Shown in pieces: positions 1-10,723 of a stretch of 64,000 bases of DNA (position 1 is its first letter; every line of letters starts with the position of its first letter). Where the stretch lies: NCBI GenBank assembly GCA_020543525.1, contig JAHYIO010000001.1, positions 248,001 to 312,000 on the forward strand, given 5' to 3'. A program made the position numbers and the translations under genes. The stretch comes from Coriolopsis trogii (Eukaryota > Basidiomycota > Agaricomycetes > Polyporales > Polyporaceae). The notes beneath the pieces were generated by a model. The model was not told the origin of the DNA. It was given only the letters and a program-made list of their open reading frames with translations, and searched no databases.

Positions 1-141
1 GGAGCTCCCCTCGATCTCTGTAGGCTTTCCAGCCTTGCTGTCCGATAGTGCGATAGTCACGCTTTCAACGTCGATATGAAGATCGTGAAGCACAACCGGA
101 TTAGCCTTGTGTGTGACTTTGTCGCTGGTAGAATCCGCCAT
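1..141 (-). CDS. 5' end of an unrecognised gene, cut by the left edge
   Basis: Reading the minus strand from an ATG at 141, 47 codons run to the window edge without a stop. The peptide begins MADSTSDKVTHKANPV and continues with a hydrophilic, slightly acidic stretch. I do not recognise the family, and no motif or membrane segment is visible in so short a piece. The frame could be open by chance, but the composition looks like a normal protein start and the region upstream (142-1359) would serve as a promoter shared with the Gdt1-type gene on the other strand. Confidence 0.35.
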   Translation of the reverse strand, partial: MADSTSDKVTHKANPVVLHDLHIDVESVTIALSDSKAGKPTEIEGSS

Positions 142-1359
142 CACGACTCGTATGGTGCGATGCAGACAGTCGGAAGATGAGCGCACAACGGCAGTGGCAC
201 CCATGACACCGTACTCCTGAATGCGATTCCAAAGATGTGTCAATGATTGAGGCTGAAGCTACCAGTGCGTCCACACACCGATACAATGCCTCCTGAGCCG
301 GATACGCAAGTGTTCGCCAGATGGGTTATGAGGGTTCGCAAGTCTGCGTGATCAAGACGGCATAATAACGCACACCTTGTATGTACTCCGCTGAAAACTG
401 AGCCATAGCGCTTCGTCATGCCAGATGTGATGAAACCACCAGTTGGCTTTGCCCCCCAAGCTAGCGGTGTCATAATCACCTGTTAGATGGCCAGGTTATC
501 AGAAGACCATGTAATGCAGGATTTTAGAGTCGCTCAATCACCTTTACGCAGCTGGCGTAGTAGGTTCGGAAGGGCTCATCCATCTTATCGTAGTTTGCAA
601 GACGTCGTACTTTATCGAACTCCTCCGGGCTCAGAAGGGTAGTAGCGTATCGTTTCCGTGCTGCAGTCTCTACTGCTAGCAGGTATTCTTATCATTGAGA
701 AATTCTCGTTCCTCGCGCAATATGTAGTTGTTATGGACAGCGGCCAGTGTGAGCCATAGTATACAGCTCTGGGAGCTTCATCCAGGTCAGGGGTGCCATT
801 CGCCTAGACTTGAGCCGTCAGTACCGTGCATGTACAGGAAAGGGCGTCGCAAGTCCCACAGGTAGTATGAATGTGCGCCACTGTATGAGAATTCTCCAGG
901 ATGAGTGAACGCGGACGGTGAGAGCGTGGGTACCTACTGTGACCAATCCGGTTGCGCCACGGTCACCGTCCTGCAGCTGGATGGGAGGATGAGTGTCGCC
1001 CGCGTCAGGCTGGTTTAGATAAATAGGGCCGTCGTTGAAAGGAGAGCTCGAGGGTCCTCCGCGAGTCGCCTGCATCGGACGAGTGTGCAAGATGGCGGTC
1101 AAGGCAATCAAGCCAAACAGCCGCCGTCAGCGCCACAAGCCAGCGTCCAAGCGGTCACGTGGGCGCACCGCCAACTCTCTCAAACTACCAGCGCTTATAC
1201 GTGTCTTGCTTCTCAACCTCGTCCTTGCCGTACCCCTTCGTTTATCCTTCCTCCTTTACTCGCACATATCGTTCGCACCATCTCTGAGACAACTGAGGCA
1301 AGGTAAGCACATGTTCTGCTCTATGTTCAGTTTTGCACACACGTACCAACAGACTTTGA
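142..1359. other. Intergenic, probably a divergent promoter
   Basis: About 1.2 kb without a recognisable gene. Open frames here are short and show no family similarity. Close to the downstream gene, a GT at 1302 (GTAAGC) and an AG at 1329-1330 or 1351-1352 could bound a 5'-UTR intron of the transporter gene. This is suggestive only. Confidence 0.4.
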
Positions 1360-2360
1360 ATGGCCCAAGATGTCCTATCCGCAGTTGACGAGGGTGCCCT
1401 CCACGCCCTCTGGCGGTCGTTCGCAATGATCATCTTCTCCGAGATTGGAGACAAGACCTTTTTGATTGCTGCCATTCTTGCCATGCGACACCCCCGCCTC
1501 ATCGTCTTCGCCGGAGCATTCGGCTCTCTCGTGGTCATGTCCATCCTCTCCGCCGAGCTCGGCCACCTCCTCCCGACCCTCATCCCCCGCAAGTGGACAC
1601 AAGCGTGTGCGGCAGGGCTCTTCCTTGTCTTTGGCGTGAAGATGCTTCAGGAGGGACGCGAGATGGAGGCGGGGAATGCGAAGATCCAGGAGGAGATGAA
1701 GGAGGCGGAGGAGGACATTGAGGGCGACGAGGCCGCCCACGACGGCACGGGCATCATCGGCGAATATGGTGAGGAGGTTGTCCCACTCGAAGCTGTCGAA
1801 GCCGGCCGCGTGAACGGTCATGCACGAAGACGGTCTTCCGGTCGTCCTGCTTCCCCGCGTGCGGCGACTCAGAACACTCTGAAGGCGTACGCCGAGTCCA
1901 CGCGTAATTTCTTCAGTTACCTCCTTGGTCCTGTCTTTGTCCAGGCCTTTGTTCTCACATTCCTTGGCGAGTGGGGCGACCGGAGTCAGATCTCGACTAT
2001 CGCGCTCGCTGCGGCGGATGTGAGTGCCCTTGGACTTTGTGTTGCGATTTTTATTTCGCTGACAATAGCATGCTTCAGAATGTTTACGTTGTCGTGCTGG
2101 GCACGATTGTTGGTCACTCAATGTGCACAGCGCTCGCCGTAATGGGAGGGCGTTACGTCTCGACGAAAATATCTGTCAAGCATGGTACGTTCAACTACCT
2201 GCGCACTCCAGTGCTAAGATCTGATCGTCCCTTTATCTTGATGACAGTGACGCTTGCGGCGAGCGGCCTGTTCTTGTTGTTCGGCCTGGTGTATTTGTAC
2301 GAAGCGTTTCTCGCCATAGACCCGGAGAACTCGGATCTTCATCCTGTTTCGACGTCATGA
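1360..2360 (+). CDS. GDT1: Gdt1/TMEM165-family (UPF0016) Mn2+/Ca2+ transporter
   Basis: Predicted multispanning Golgi transporter that exchanges Mn2+ or Ca2+ for protons (family knowledge). Three exons (1360-2019, 2079-2184, 2248-2360) give 292 residues. The two hallmark family motifs are visible: EIGDKT at residues 28-33 in the first repeat and EWGDRSQ at 204-210 in the second, each inside a hydrophobic segment. The halves are joined by an acidic, Lys-rich loop at about residues 100-170, as is usual in the family. Exon 2 supplies the helix after the second motif (GTIVGHSMCTALAVMGGR). The ATG at 1360 lies directly before the first helix and no cleavable signal peptide is seen, so an additional upstream exon cannot be excluded. 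The strand-opposite open frames are shadows. Confidence 0.9.
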
Positions 2361-5300
2361 CCCGTCGTCATATTCACATATATATGATAGAGCACGTTTG
2401 ATATTCTTTCCCAGATGATGTGTTCTCTGTGCCTTAGGGCTTTGATCAAGCACGAATGGGATACCCGGCCAAAGCTATTGAATTGGTCGAGGCGCCAAGG
2501 TCCTCGTCCGTGTCAGCTGAGCGTCCGCTCCACAGGTGTAGTCTCTTGGAACGTCGTTCAATCTGTTTGTAGATTGTGAATAAGGTTTAACCACACGTCT
2601 GTGCTGTCCACCCCCCGTACACCGTTATTCGTTGCAGCAAACAGCAAACCATGTTGAGCTTGAGGTCGCGTATAGCGCTCATAGTCAGTGATGGAGGCGC
2701 TTAGGATATTTGTGCAAGCGCCTATGTGTGCGATGTTGTCGATCAACTTGAACTATTGCCATGACCTCCTTACTATAGCTATGCGCTCACTTGACGTGGC
2801 CCTTCAGCCACGTACCAACAAACTGTGACAGTTGGGTGTCTCAAAACAGTCAAACCAAGCTACATGCGATCTCTCCAGGCGACAAGTCCGAATGCAGTCG
2901 GCGAACACATTCAGCCCCCTGATACACGAATGGACAACTCCCGACTTGAGGCGCAGATTTTCCCGGTGGTCGCGCATCGGAACAAATAAGCATGCGACGA
3001 CCAGAGACATGATGCGAATAATCCCTGGTAAGTTCTTCTACTTCACCCATGGCATAGGGGTCACTGTCTGAATGCGATTGGCGCGATGCAAAGTGGACGT
3101 TCTCGGTCTCTGGGGAGAGCGACGTTGACGAGACGAACATCACTGTCTGGTCGCAAGAAACCTTGTTCTGAAGAGAAAACCTCGTGCCGGCTTGGCCTAC
3201 TCCGACTATATGCTCTTCGGCTGGGTCGGCGTCTCACGTAGTATGCTGCTGACTTGCTACTGGGCGATTTCTTCGACCCGGGTCTCGTTTTGCAGCCTCA
3301 TACTCGAACTCTGGTCAATGGCTTACTGCTATGTTGCCAGTGGGGTTTACCAATCCTACCTACCGAATATAGAGACTACAGACTGAGCCTTGCCATGAAA
3401 TGAGTTATCCCTGCTCAATCAGTGGTTGGCTCAAACCCGGGCTGACGTCTTGGCATATACCCACCACCTGTCACCGCTAGTCATCAGTACGTCAGTATCC
3501 CGTGCATTGGAGTCATGGCAACCTACTCATGATTCCCTGTAGGCTGTCAGAGACCACGCTACGCAGTCGTGAAGCAAGAGACGCAAAGGTACCCGCCACC
3601 ATACCAGGTGATACATCCATTCAGACAAGCCTCTGTGACTGAAAATTGTTGTGCAGAGTAGCGACGGACCACTATAACTAGTGCGAGAGGTTCTCCACTG
3701 CAATCAAGTTCTAGTGGATACAGCGGTTGATGTGGATCCCAGGTGGGTGAACGTACGCCGCTCGGATGCTTCATCGAACTCTCAACCTCCACCCTTATAT
3801 TTACAAACTGTGTCGCACTCTCCACGGTACTCCTCACTTCCCTTGAGGCATACCTTTCACCCTCATGGGTATGCAGTACTGATTATCGGATTTTCTGCGA
3901 TAGCAAAACGTACTGCGAGACGCGAATGAATGAAAGCGATGCTGGGGTGGGAGTGACGGTAGGCTAGTTTCTCAGAGGATTATCCAACCTTTCCCCGCAT
4001 TCGATAGAGTCGGCTTCTTCCAACCACACAACCTGTCCGGCAAAGTCTCTCTTTTCCGGCCTTTACAGCACAGAACGAGGTGAGTATGCGAGAATGTCTA
4101 TCACGTGATAAGTCTGAAAGTCTAATTGGCTAAATTGGAGGGGCCCAGACGGCGATACTCGTCCCATCGACGGCGGTCATTGGTCCGTGTACCTCCGCAC
4201 GCTCCCCCGCGTCCTCCAGAACGTGCGAGGGTGTGGGTGATAGCATCGATGGCGTAAGGCCTTGGAAACCTCGCACCCACAATCCAGATAGGATAGATGG
4301 CCGGAGTGGCGAAGAACAGTGCGGCTGCACCCTTTGCCCGACGTTCTCTCGGTACCGTAGGTAAGACGATCTCAAATTGGACGCGCCCTACTGGGTCTTT
4401 AATAAGAGCTGACTGGATCTCTGTCCGCGCTGACGCCCACGGCAGCGTCCCACACCCGGCTTGATTATCAGGAAGGCCTCGAACACGCGAGTCCGATAGC
4501 GCAAGTCAAACGTTGCGTACATAAACGGGGTTCGGCCTCCATTTTACGGTGTATCTCCGCTGCGCTCTCTCATGGGAAGGGCACAGTGGAGACACGCACT
4601 CCGCATGAAGGTCGCAGACGCCCATTTGTGGTGGAAGGCCGTCGAGGTACGGGCAGATGCCATCTTGCCGTTTGTGCGAAGATCCCTCGGAGACGACCCG
4701 TCCTCCACCACGGCTCTCCGTCTGTGAGACGTCCAGAAGGATCGTGCATAGCATCGGTGCGTGTCTACGACTATGAATGCCGGCTCTGCCCCGCCGGCCA
4801 ATTATGCGACAGGGGCCAAGGGTCGACCCGCGCGGGAGCCCCGACGGGCGAGGACTCCAAATTTGCACGGTGTCCCGATTCCGCCTCGCGACAGCCTTCT
4901 CATGCGCCACGCTGTCCAGAGCCCCTCTCCAACCCGCAGCTCTCCTGCCTTCCATCCGACCGTCTACCCTTCTGGGCCCGAGCATCAGCCAGGCAAACAT
5001 AGCGCAGTTCCCAGCGGACAGCGTGCCTGTGCGCATACGGACAATCCTGGCAGGGGTAGCGTCTATCTCGCGCCCAATCGGTTGCCCCCAAAAGGTCCGT
5101 GCTCCAGAGGTTTCCACCCCGCGGCCGTCTGATAGGCGGACGGGGTCCGTCCGGGGGACAGGGTCGTGCCAGACGGCCAGACGGACGCCCCGAGGGCCCG
5201 TTCTTGCCCAGGGGGCATACCCGTTTATGCGCCCCCGGCTCCCATGAGATCCAGGCGGACAGAAGGCGAGGGGCCCCGGTTCTCTGTTCCAGATGAGCCT

Positions 5301-6447
5301 AAGTCGTGCGCCGAAGGTGGGCCCGAGGAAAACGAGCGAGCGGTGATTGGTGCCTTCCCACCTCCGAGATTGTGTTGCACGGCAGCCTTTAGAGGCCTGC
5401 GGGGGTCGGGTGGGACCCGTGGACCCATACAGCACGCTGAGATCTCGCATCTGTCCCGCGGTGCTTGTGGTGCTCGCTGTGTCCGATCGTCGCAGGATTC
5501 TACAATCACCCACAGGGAGCCACAACCTCTCTAGTGTGTCCGCGTGGACGACGGTTGCGCTCCGGCGACGCTGGGCTTCTTCGAGCTCGGCTCTTTGTAC
5601 CGTATGCCGGGGGACTCAGCTCATTCGACGTCCAGTGTACGTGGCATCTAAACTCTACCTCCACGCGAGACTCTCTTAGCTGCACCATACTCGAGGTAAT
5701 TCCTATCCCCTTGGTGAGTCGTCCGATTCCTTCTCGATCATGCGCTTCATTCGCGGGACAGAGATCTGAATCTCTGTACAATATAGAGAGGAATGGTCGA
5801 TGCACGATACGATCGGACGTGATCATGGTATCATCAGCCTCCCCCTTGAGCTAGTAGCTCTGCAGAGCTTATCTGACTTTTTGTACGAGCAAGCCCCGTG
5901 TACGATGCCAGCGAGTTTAATGTATGCCCCCCTTGTTGCAGGATCACACTATAACCTCCAACCCCTGCCCGGGCGGGCCGTGGCACGTCGAACGATACCG
6001 ACCTTCTTGCTCTTATTTCATGGGAAGATACAGCCAAACTCGCTCCGGAGTCGCTCGCGCTGGCCGCCGTCGAGCAATACGACACGCACAGTGCTCGACC
6101 GCTGCTACACAGCCCAAGCTGGACGCACGCCCTGAGCCTTGAGCCTCTGTGACACATTACCGCCTCCGCGGCGCTGGACGGCGAGTGAGTTCAGCGGACT
6201 ATTCTTGAACTTGTGAGCCAGGGCATCTCGGAAATCGCATTCCTGGGGAGCTCCAACAAGCCCGGCGGCTCCTCCCGCGAAGCAGGCGCACCAGACACAC
6301 ATACACTTCGCTGACTCTATAAACGATCTCGCTACGTATACAGCTCTTCTCGCTTGTTCGTTCCTAATGCACAAGTGGTGATTCCACTATGGCAGGGCCT
6401 GTCTATTGCTAATCCCGAGCCTCTACTAGCGCGCGTTGACGTCCGCG
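2361..6447. other. Gene-free interval, 4.1 kb
   Basis: No recognisable gene on either strand. Between about 4500 and 5550 several frames on both strands stay open for 80-340 codons, but the sequence is GC-rich, so stop codons are rare. The translations are rich in Arg, Pro and Gly, with no motif. I treat them as non-coding. An unknown, rapidly evolving gene or a decayed element is possible. Confidence 0.5.
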
Positions 6448-7988
6448 TCAAGTGCTCGCGTCTTTGAGCTCCCAGACGCTCCCGCGTTCGTCGTGCAATC
6501 TCTACAAAATGCGTAGAACGATGGGCGATGGTCAGCAGCCGCCTACGATCAAGGGTTCTCACCACCGAGGAGGGACTTACGTCAGGCTCGATCTCGAGCG
6601 CGGCCAGAGCCTCGAGAACGGCGCGCCCCGTCCACGCCTCGATGGCCGTGACCTCCTGGGGGGTGATGAAGGCCTGTGACGTGCGTGAGGCGAAGACCAT
6701 CTGCGCGGCGGCCGCGCGGATGCGTGGGGCCGGTATGAGCGGCTTCCGGCCGGTGGAGGAGGCCTGCACGTCCGGGATGGTCGCTTGCGTCGAGGGCGGG
6801 TGCGCGGGCGCGATGGCAGGCTCTGTCGGCGCGTGCGAGATGGGCGGCGCTTCTGCGCTGTCGGCTTGGGCTTCTGGGGCCCAGCACGAGGCGAGGTGCA
6901 GGATGTGGAAGGTCTCCATCTGCCAATGAGGTGAGGGGTTTGGAGTGAGAAGGCAAGATAGAGCATGTGCGTCGGGGAGGGAGGGAAGCGTACCTCTAGA
7001 GTGGCGAGGTCATTGTGTTTGGCGGTCAAGTGGGCGATGAGGTCTGTGTTGTGGTCGGGGAAGGACGTCTGCCTCCCCTGGGAGGAGTAAAAACTGTGAA
7101 GAGTATCTCAGGGAGTGAGGGGATCGAAGGATTCGACAGTCTGCATACCTATCGGCCGAGGCGTTGAGCGTGTTCTCTACCACGGGCTGGGTGATTCCAG
7201 GCGGACGAGTTTCCTTCAACGCTGCGACGATCTAGAAGACAGCCTGAGTTTGTCTGAGCAGAGCGCGCTGCAATGTGGAGCATTACCGCATCGTGCAAGA
7301 CCGCATCGGCCATAACCTCCGACCCATATGGGTTAGTATACTTCCAGGGGGTAGGCAAGCGATTAGAAGCTCACTGGTTTGCTGGTCCGATAAGCGGGTT
7401 CGTCGGACTCGCCCGTGACGAAGTTGAAGTCGTAGTTTCTGGTGACAGCGATGCTGCCTTTGGGCGCGACGACGGACCCAACTGGCACATCGATGAGCGC
7501 ACCACAGGACCCTAGCCTTGATGAGCAATTCCGTAATCAGAAGACGTCAGATAGGACTGTGCTGTCAAGATAGTATACTCTAGACGGCTATTGACCTCAC
7601 CACGACCATGTCTCCGTTCAGGCATTCTCTTACCTCGCGCACGAAGAAGTCCGCGTTCGGGTAACCCATCCCGATGCTGACAATCGAGATTGGGACACCC
7701 TTGTACCGGCCAGTGATCGTGGTGAAGCCACGGTCGGACGTCAACTGGAAGGGCACGGGAGAAGGGTCGAAGTATGAGGCGACGCTGAGGGCCCTGGACG
7801 ACGTTCCAAGCGTGATCTGGAATGTCAGAAGTGAGCGCCGCAGCACACGTAGCTGAAGAACGTCTTGCGCGACTTGCGATGCGATTGGCCACCTCGCCCG
7901 CACGGAGGCCCAGGTGGTAGACACGCTGGTCGAGCGTGCGGGGAAAGTCTGCGACAGAAAACGCGTCCGGGAAGTCAGACGAGTTCAT
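6448..7988 (-). CDS. Uridine phosphorylase-like nucleoside phosphorylase
   Basis: Predicted cytosolic enzyme that cleaves uridine (or a related nucleoside) with phosphate in pyrimidine salvage. Eight exons: 7988-7878, 7816-7596, 7516-7375, 7316-7287, 7231-7149, 7093-6994, 6919-6581 and 6501-6448, giving 359 residues. Phases agree at every junction. Family features: GRYKGVPISIVSIGMGYPNA in the core, the RLGSCGALIDVPVGS turn, PVVENTLNASADSFYSS, and LATLEMETFHILHLA, which contains the conserved E-M-E-T of nucleoside phosphorylases. The first intron (7877-7817) begins with GCAAGT, a GC-AG intron; without it the frame breaks. Exon 4 is only 30 bp. A Pro/Ala-rich insert lies between the E-M-E-T motif and the C-terminal helices. 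The ATG at 7988 was chosen because the conserved N-terminus (ADFPRT..RVYHLGL) follows at once. Substrate specificity is inferred. Confidence 0.88.
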
Positions 7989-9790
7989 CTCACGGACTTC
8001 TGTGACACATACTTGCGTCAACGATGCGGTCCTTCATGTTTTGCCCTTGTTCCTTCCTTACTGGCCCTTTGTTTGTCGCTCGAAGCGGTAGGCGTAGTGA
8101 CTCGACTCGCACGTAAACCCGGTGCGCGTCTCTTACCGCGTTCATCGATGGTGGCTTGGTCACACGTGACAGGACACTCGGAAAGCGGTGTAGTTTGACG
8201 CTGTGAGACAAACCAACCCTGCGACCGTTGCGAGCCATGGCGGAAACCCTGGACCTGCACCACCGTCTGCGCGGAGTGTCGAGTGTCCCGCCGCGCAGTT
8301 ACGCCCTTTCTCCGACCGCAAAATCCCTGAGGGTGCACCACGAGCTGCAAGAAGCCGCTCACGAGAATTTCCCAGTCCGAAACAACGACCCGTGACGACA
8401 TCATCCGATTCTGAACGGTCCAGGGTGGCAGGGACAGGCACTCGCGGACCCTTTCGCCTCGTCATCCAGACAAAGGTATGTCATTCCACCATCGTCCTCC
8501 GATGATCGAAGTCCGATAGCTGAAAGCCCCCGAGGGGCCCCCAGCGAACATCAACCGGCCGTGTCGTCCTGTGCAGCGAGCAGCGCACGACATGCAAGCG
8601 TCCACAGACGCGACGGGAAGTGTACCCAGAGACGTGCGTCCAGCCCGAGGGCAGATCCTTCTCACCGCCTATTCATAGGCAATTCTCCGCACACGCGCAC
8701 ACTGCCGCTCGCACCCTCCCGCCGGACGCAGTTGCGCGTCGGGGCAATCGGGGGGAGCGGGAGGGCACACATGCGCTCCCGTGAGTCGGCGCGACGTCCT
8801 GCCTTCCTTCCAGTCACTGTCTGATAGGCCCAGTCCCACCGCGTGGTCTCTCGCCTCGCACGCCAGCGCGGCCTGGCACGCTGTCAAAGGCCCCGTGCCC
8901 AAACCCTCTCACTCTCTTACGCTTTTACGCTCTTTCCCGGTCCCCCCTTGCGCTCTTCACGGCTGTGAGAAGTGGTCCGGGTGCGAAGCGTGCTGCTCTC
9001 ACCTGCCACGTCAACGCTTGGCGCCCGACTTCAAGCTCAAGCCCTGCGCGGGAGGTCTGAGGTCATCGGCCCTTGCTTCTTCTTCCCTGGTACGGCTTGG
9101 GAGGACTCGCTCCCTGGGTCTGGATTGTCTTCTTGTGCAGGTGCGATGGTTTGCCTGGCCATCAAACTCCCACCATCATAGCGGCACGGGACGCAACTCT
9201 GTTCCATTCCTCCACTCATGCCGCTTACGGTAAGAGGACACTCAGGTTCTACACCGTCCCTCCGCTCATTGTCTCGTCGATCTCGTCGGACCCTGGCCTA
9301 TGACAGCCCGCGGATAACTCAGTGGTTCTCCCAGCGCAAAGTCGTGATGCTTGCTTGCCGTTGGGGGGTGGTCATCCCTGATGCTGTCATCGGCAGTGCG
9401 TAGCCCATGCTCGACCTGGATCTGGGCGTAGAAGGTATCCAGAATTGCCCTGAGCGGAGTCGCCGCGATACGAGGACAGCGGTCCCTTCTGCTCGGCTGC
9501 GCACTTTGAGGAAATAGAACGCTGAACACGTACAGGTCTCAGGGACGCTCTTTGGTACGCCGCCCACGCGCCGCCGAGTCTCCAGTTGCTGTTGTCCCTT
9601 TCCGGTCAATGCTCACCGTCACCTTCGTCCGACAGTGATCACAACGAGCGTGCGGCACAGACGAGCCGTCTCCGCGAGCGATCCGGCACTCCAACGCGCG
9701 GGAAGGCAAAAACAAATCGCGTCCTTTCTCCGCGAGGCTGCATACAGGAGGTGACAAAGGCGCGTATTGCGGTAACGTCCGCCCACTCGT

Positions 9791-9810
9791 ACGCACGCAC
9801 GCACGCACGC
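9791..9810. repeat. Short (ACGC)n microsatellite
   Basis: Five tandem ACGC units, followed by GTGTG. A simple tetranucleotide repeat in the gene-free region. Confidence 0.85.
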
Positions 9811-10291
9811 GTGTGCCTGGCATTCGCCCCCTCACGGCAGCGTGACATCCGTGGACGGAGTCGTGGACGTGGAAGGGTACGCACGAACGCAGAAGATTAC
9901 CATATCCTGCGATCGACGACAGGCCGTCTTCGAGGCCACACACACCTCTTTCTTGCATCCTGCCTCCTGCCTCTCGCCGTGCGACTGCTGCTGCTGAGCT
10001 TCCGTGCAGGATTGCATACTTGGACCCCCCAATGCCGGCGTCCGCGCGTCTGCAGATGGCTGCAGTCCGGAGCACGCGTGTGTATGGTGCACGGCACGTC
10101 AGCCCGTCTTCGTATTCTTCCGTTTCTCTTGGGCCAGGTCGTCGAGGAACCGGTCTGGTGCGTCGTGCGGCCTAGAGGCTCAGAGGCTCAGAGGCCCGGG
10201 TGGACGTGGAGCAAAGACGACATCCTCTCCGTCCGTGCGTATCAGCAAACCCGCAAGTCGTCATCCCCATCTCGATTCCGGACAAATCTCC

Positions 10292-10327
10292 GCTCTCACC
10301 TCTCACCTCCCACCTCTCACCTCCCAC
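10292..10327. repeat. CTCACCTC-type tandem repeat
   Basis: Imperfect tandem units of about 7-8 bp (CTCACCT and CCCACCT variants) over 36 bp. All purines are on one strand. It lies 70 bp before the GGTGGGCA repeat, whose G-rich strand is opposite to that of this tract. Confidence 0.75.
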
Positions 10328-10390
10328 TTTGCAGCCGAGAAGCCTCGCCCGACAGCAGCGGCAGCTGCGACGATGACATCAGCCAGCGGC

Positions 10391-10428
10391 CAGGTGGGCA
10401 GGTGGGCAGGTGGGCAGGTGGGCAGGAG
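10391..10428 (+). repeat. (AGGTGGGC)n tandem repeat, G-quadruplex-capable
   Basis: Four nearly perfect copies of an 8-bp unit give four GGG tracts separated by CAGGT loops on the plus strand, which fits the usual pattern for an intramolecular G-quadruplex. A 13-base G run lies 280 bp further on (10711-10723). Confidence 0.8.
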
Positions 10429-10710
10429 GACAGCAGACAGCGGACAGCGGACAGCGCGGCGCAGAGTCACGCGGACGGCCGACTGGGGGAAAGATGGGTG
10501 TGCTCGCCAGGGCTTCTTCGTAGCCGCGCGAGGGAACGGGCGAACACCGAGTGCTGGTGACCGGGCCTCATGATCATCGCTGTCGCCGGTGACGTCCCTC
10601 GGGCGTGCTGGCCCGCTCTCTCTCTTCTCCCTCCCTGGCTCCAGTGTCCGCCGGGTACGAGCGGTCGCGTTTGGTCTTGTCCGGTTCGGTGCTGGAACGG
10701 CGAGATCTTT

Positions 10711-10723
10711 GGGGGGGGGGGGG
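10711..10723 (+). repeat. Poly-G run of 13
   Basis: An uninterrupted run of 13 G. The run length in the assembly may be unreliable because such homopolymers are error-prone. Confidence 0.85.

Noticed and set aside
4506..5525. 339-codon open frame on the minus strand, with long frames on the opposite strand
   Set aside because: Several overlapping frames on both strands are open because the sequence is GC-rich. The translation is Arg/Pro/Gly-rich with no domain, conserved motif or credible intron structure.
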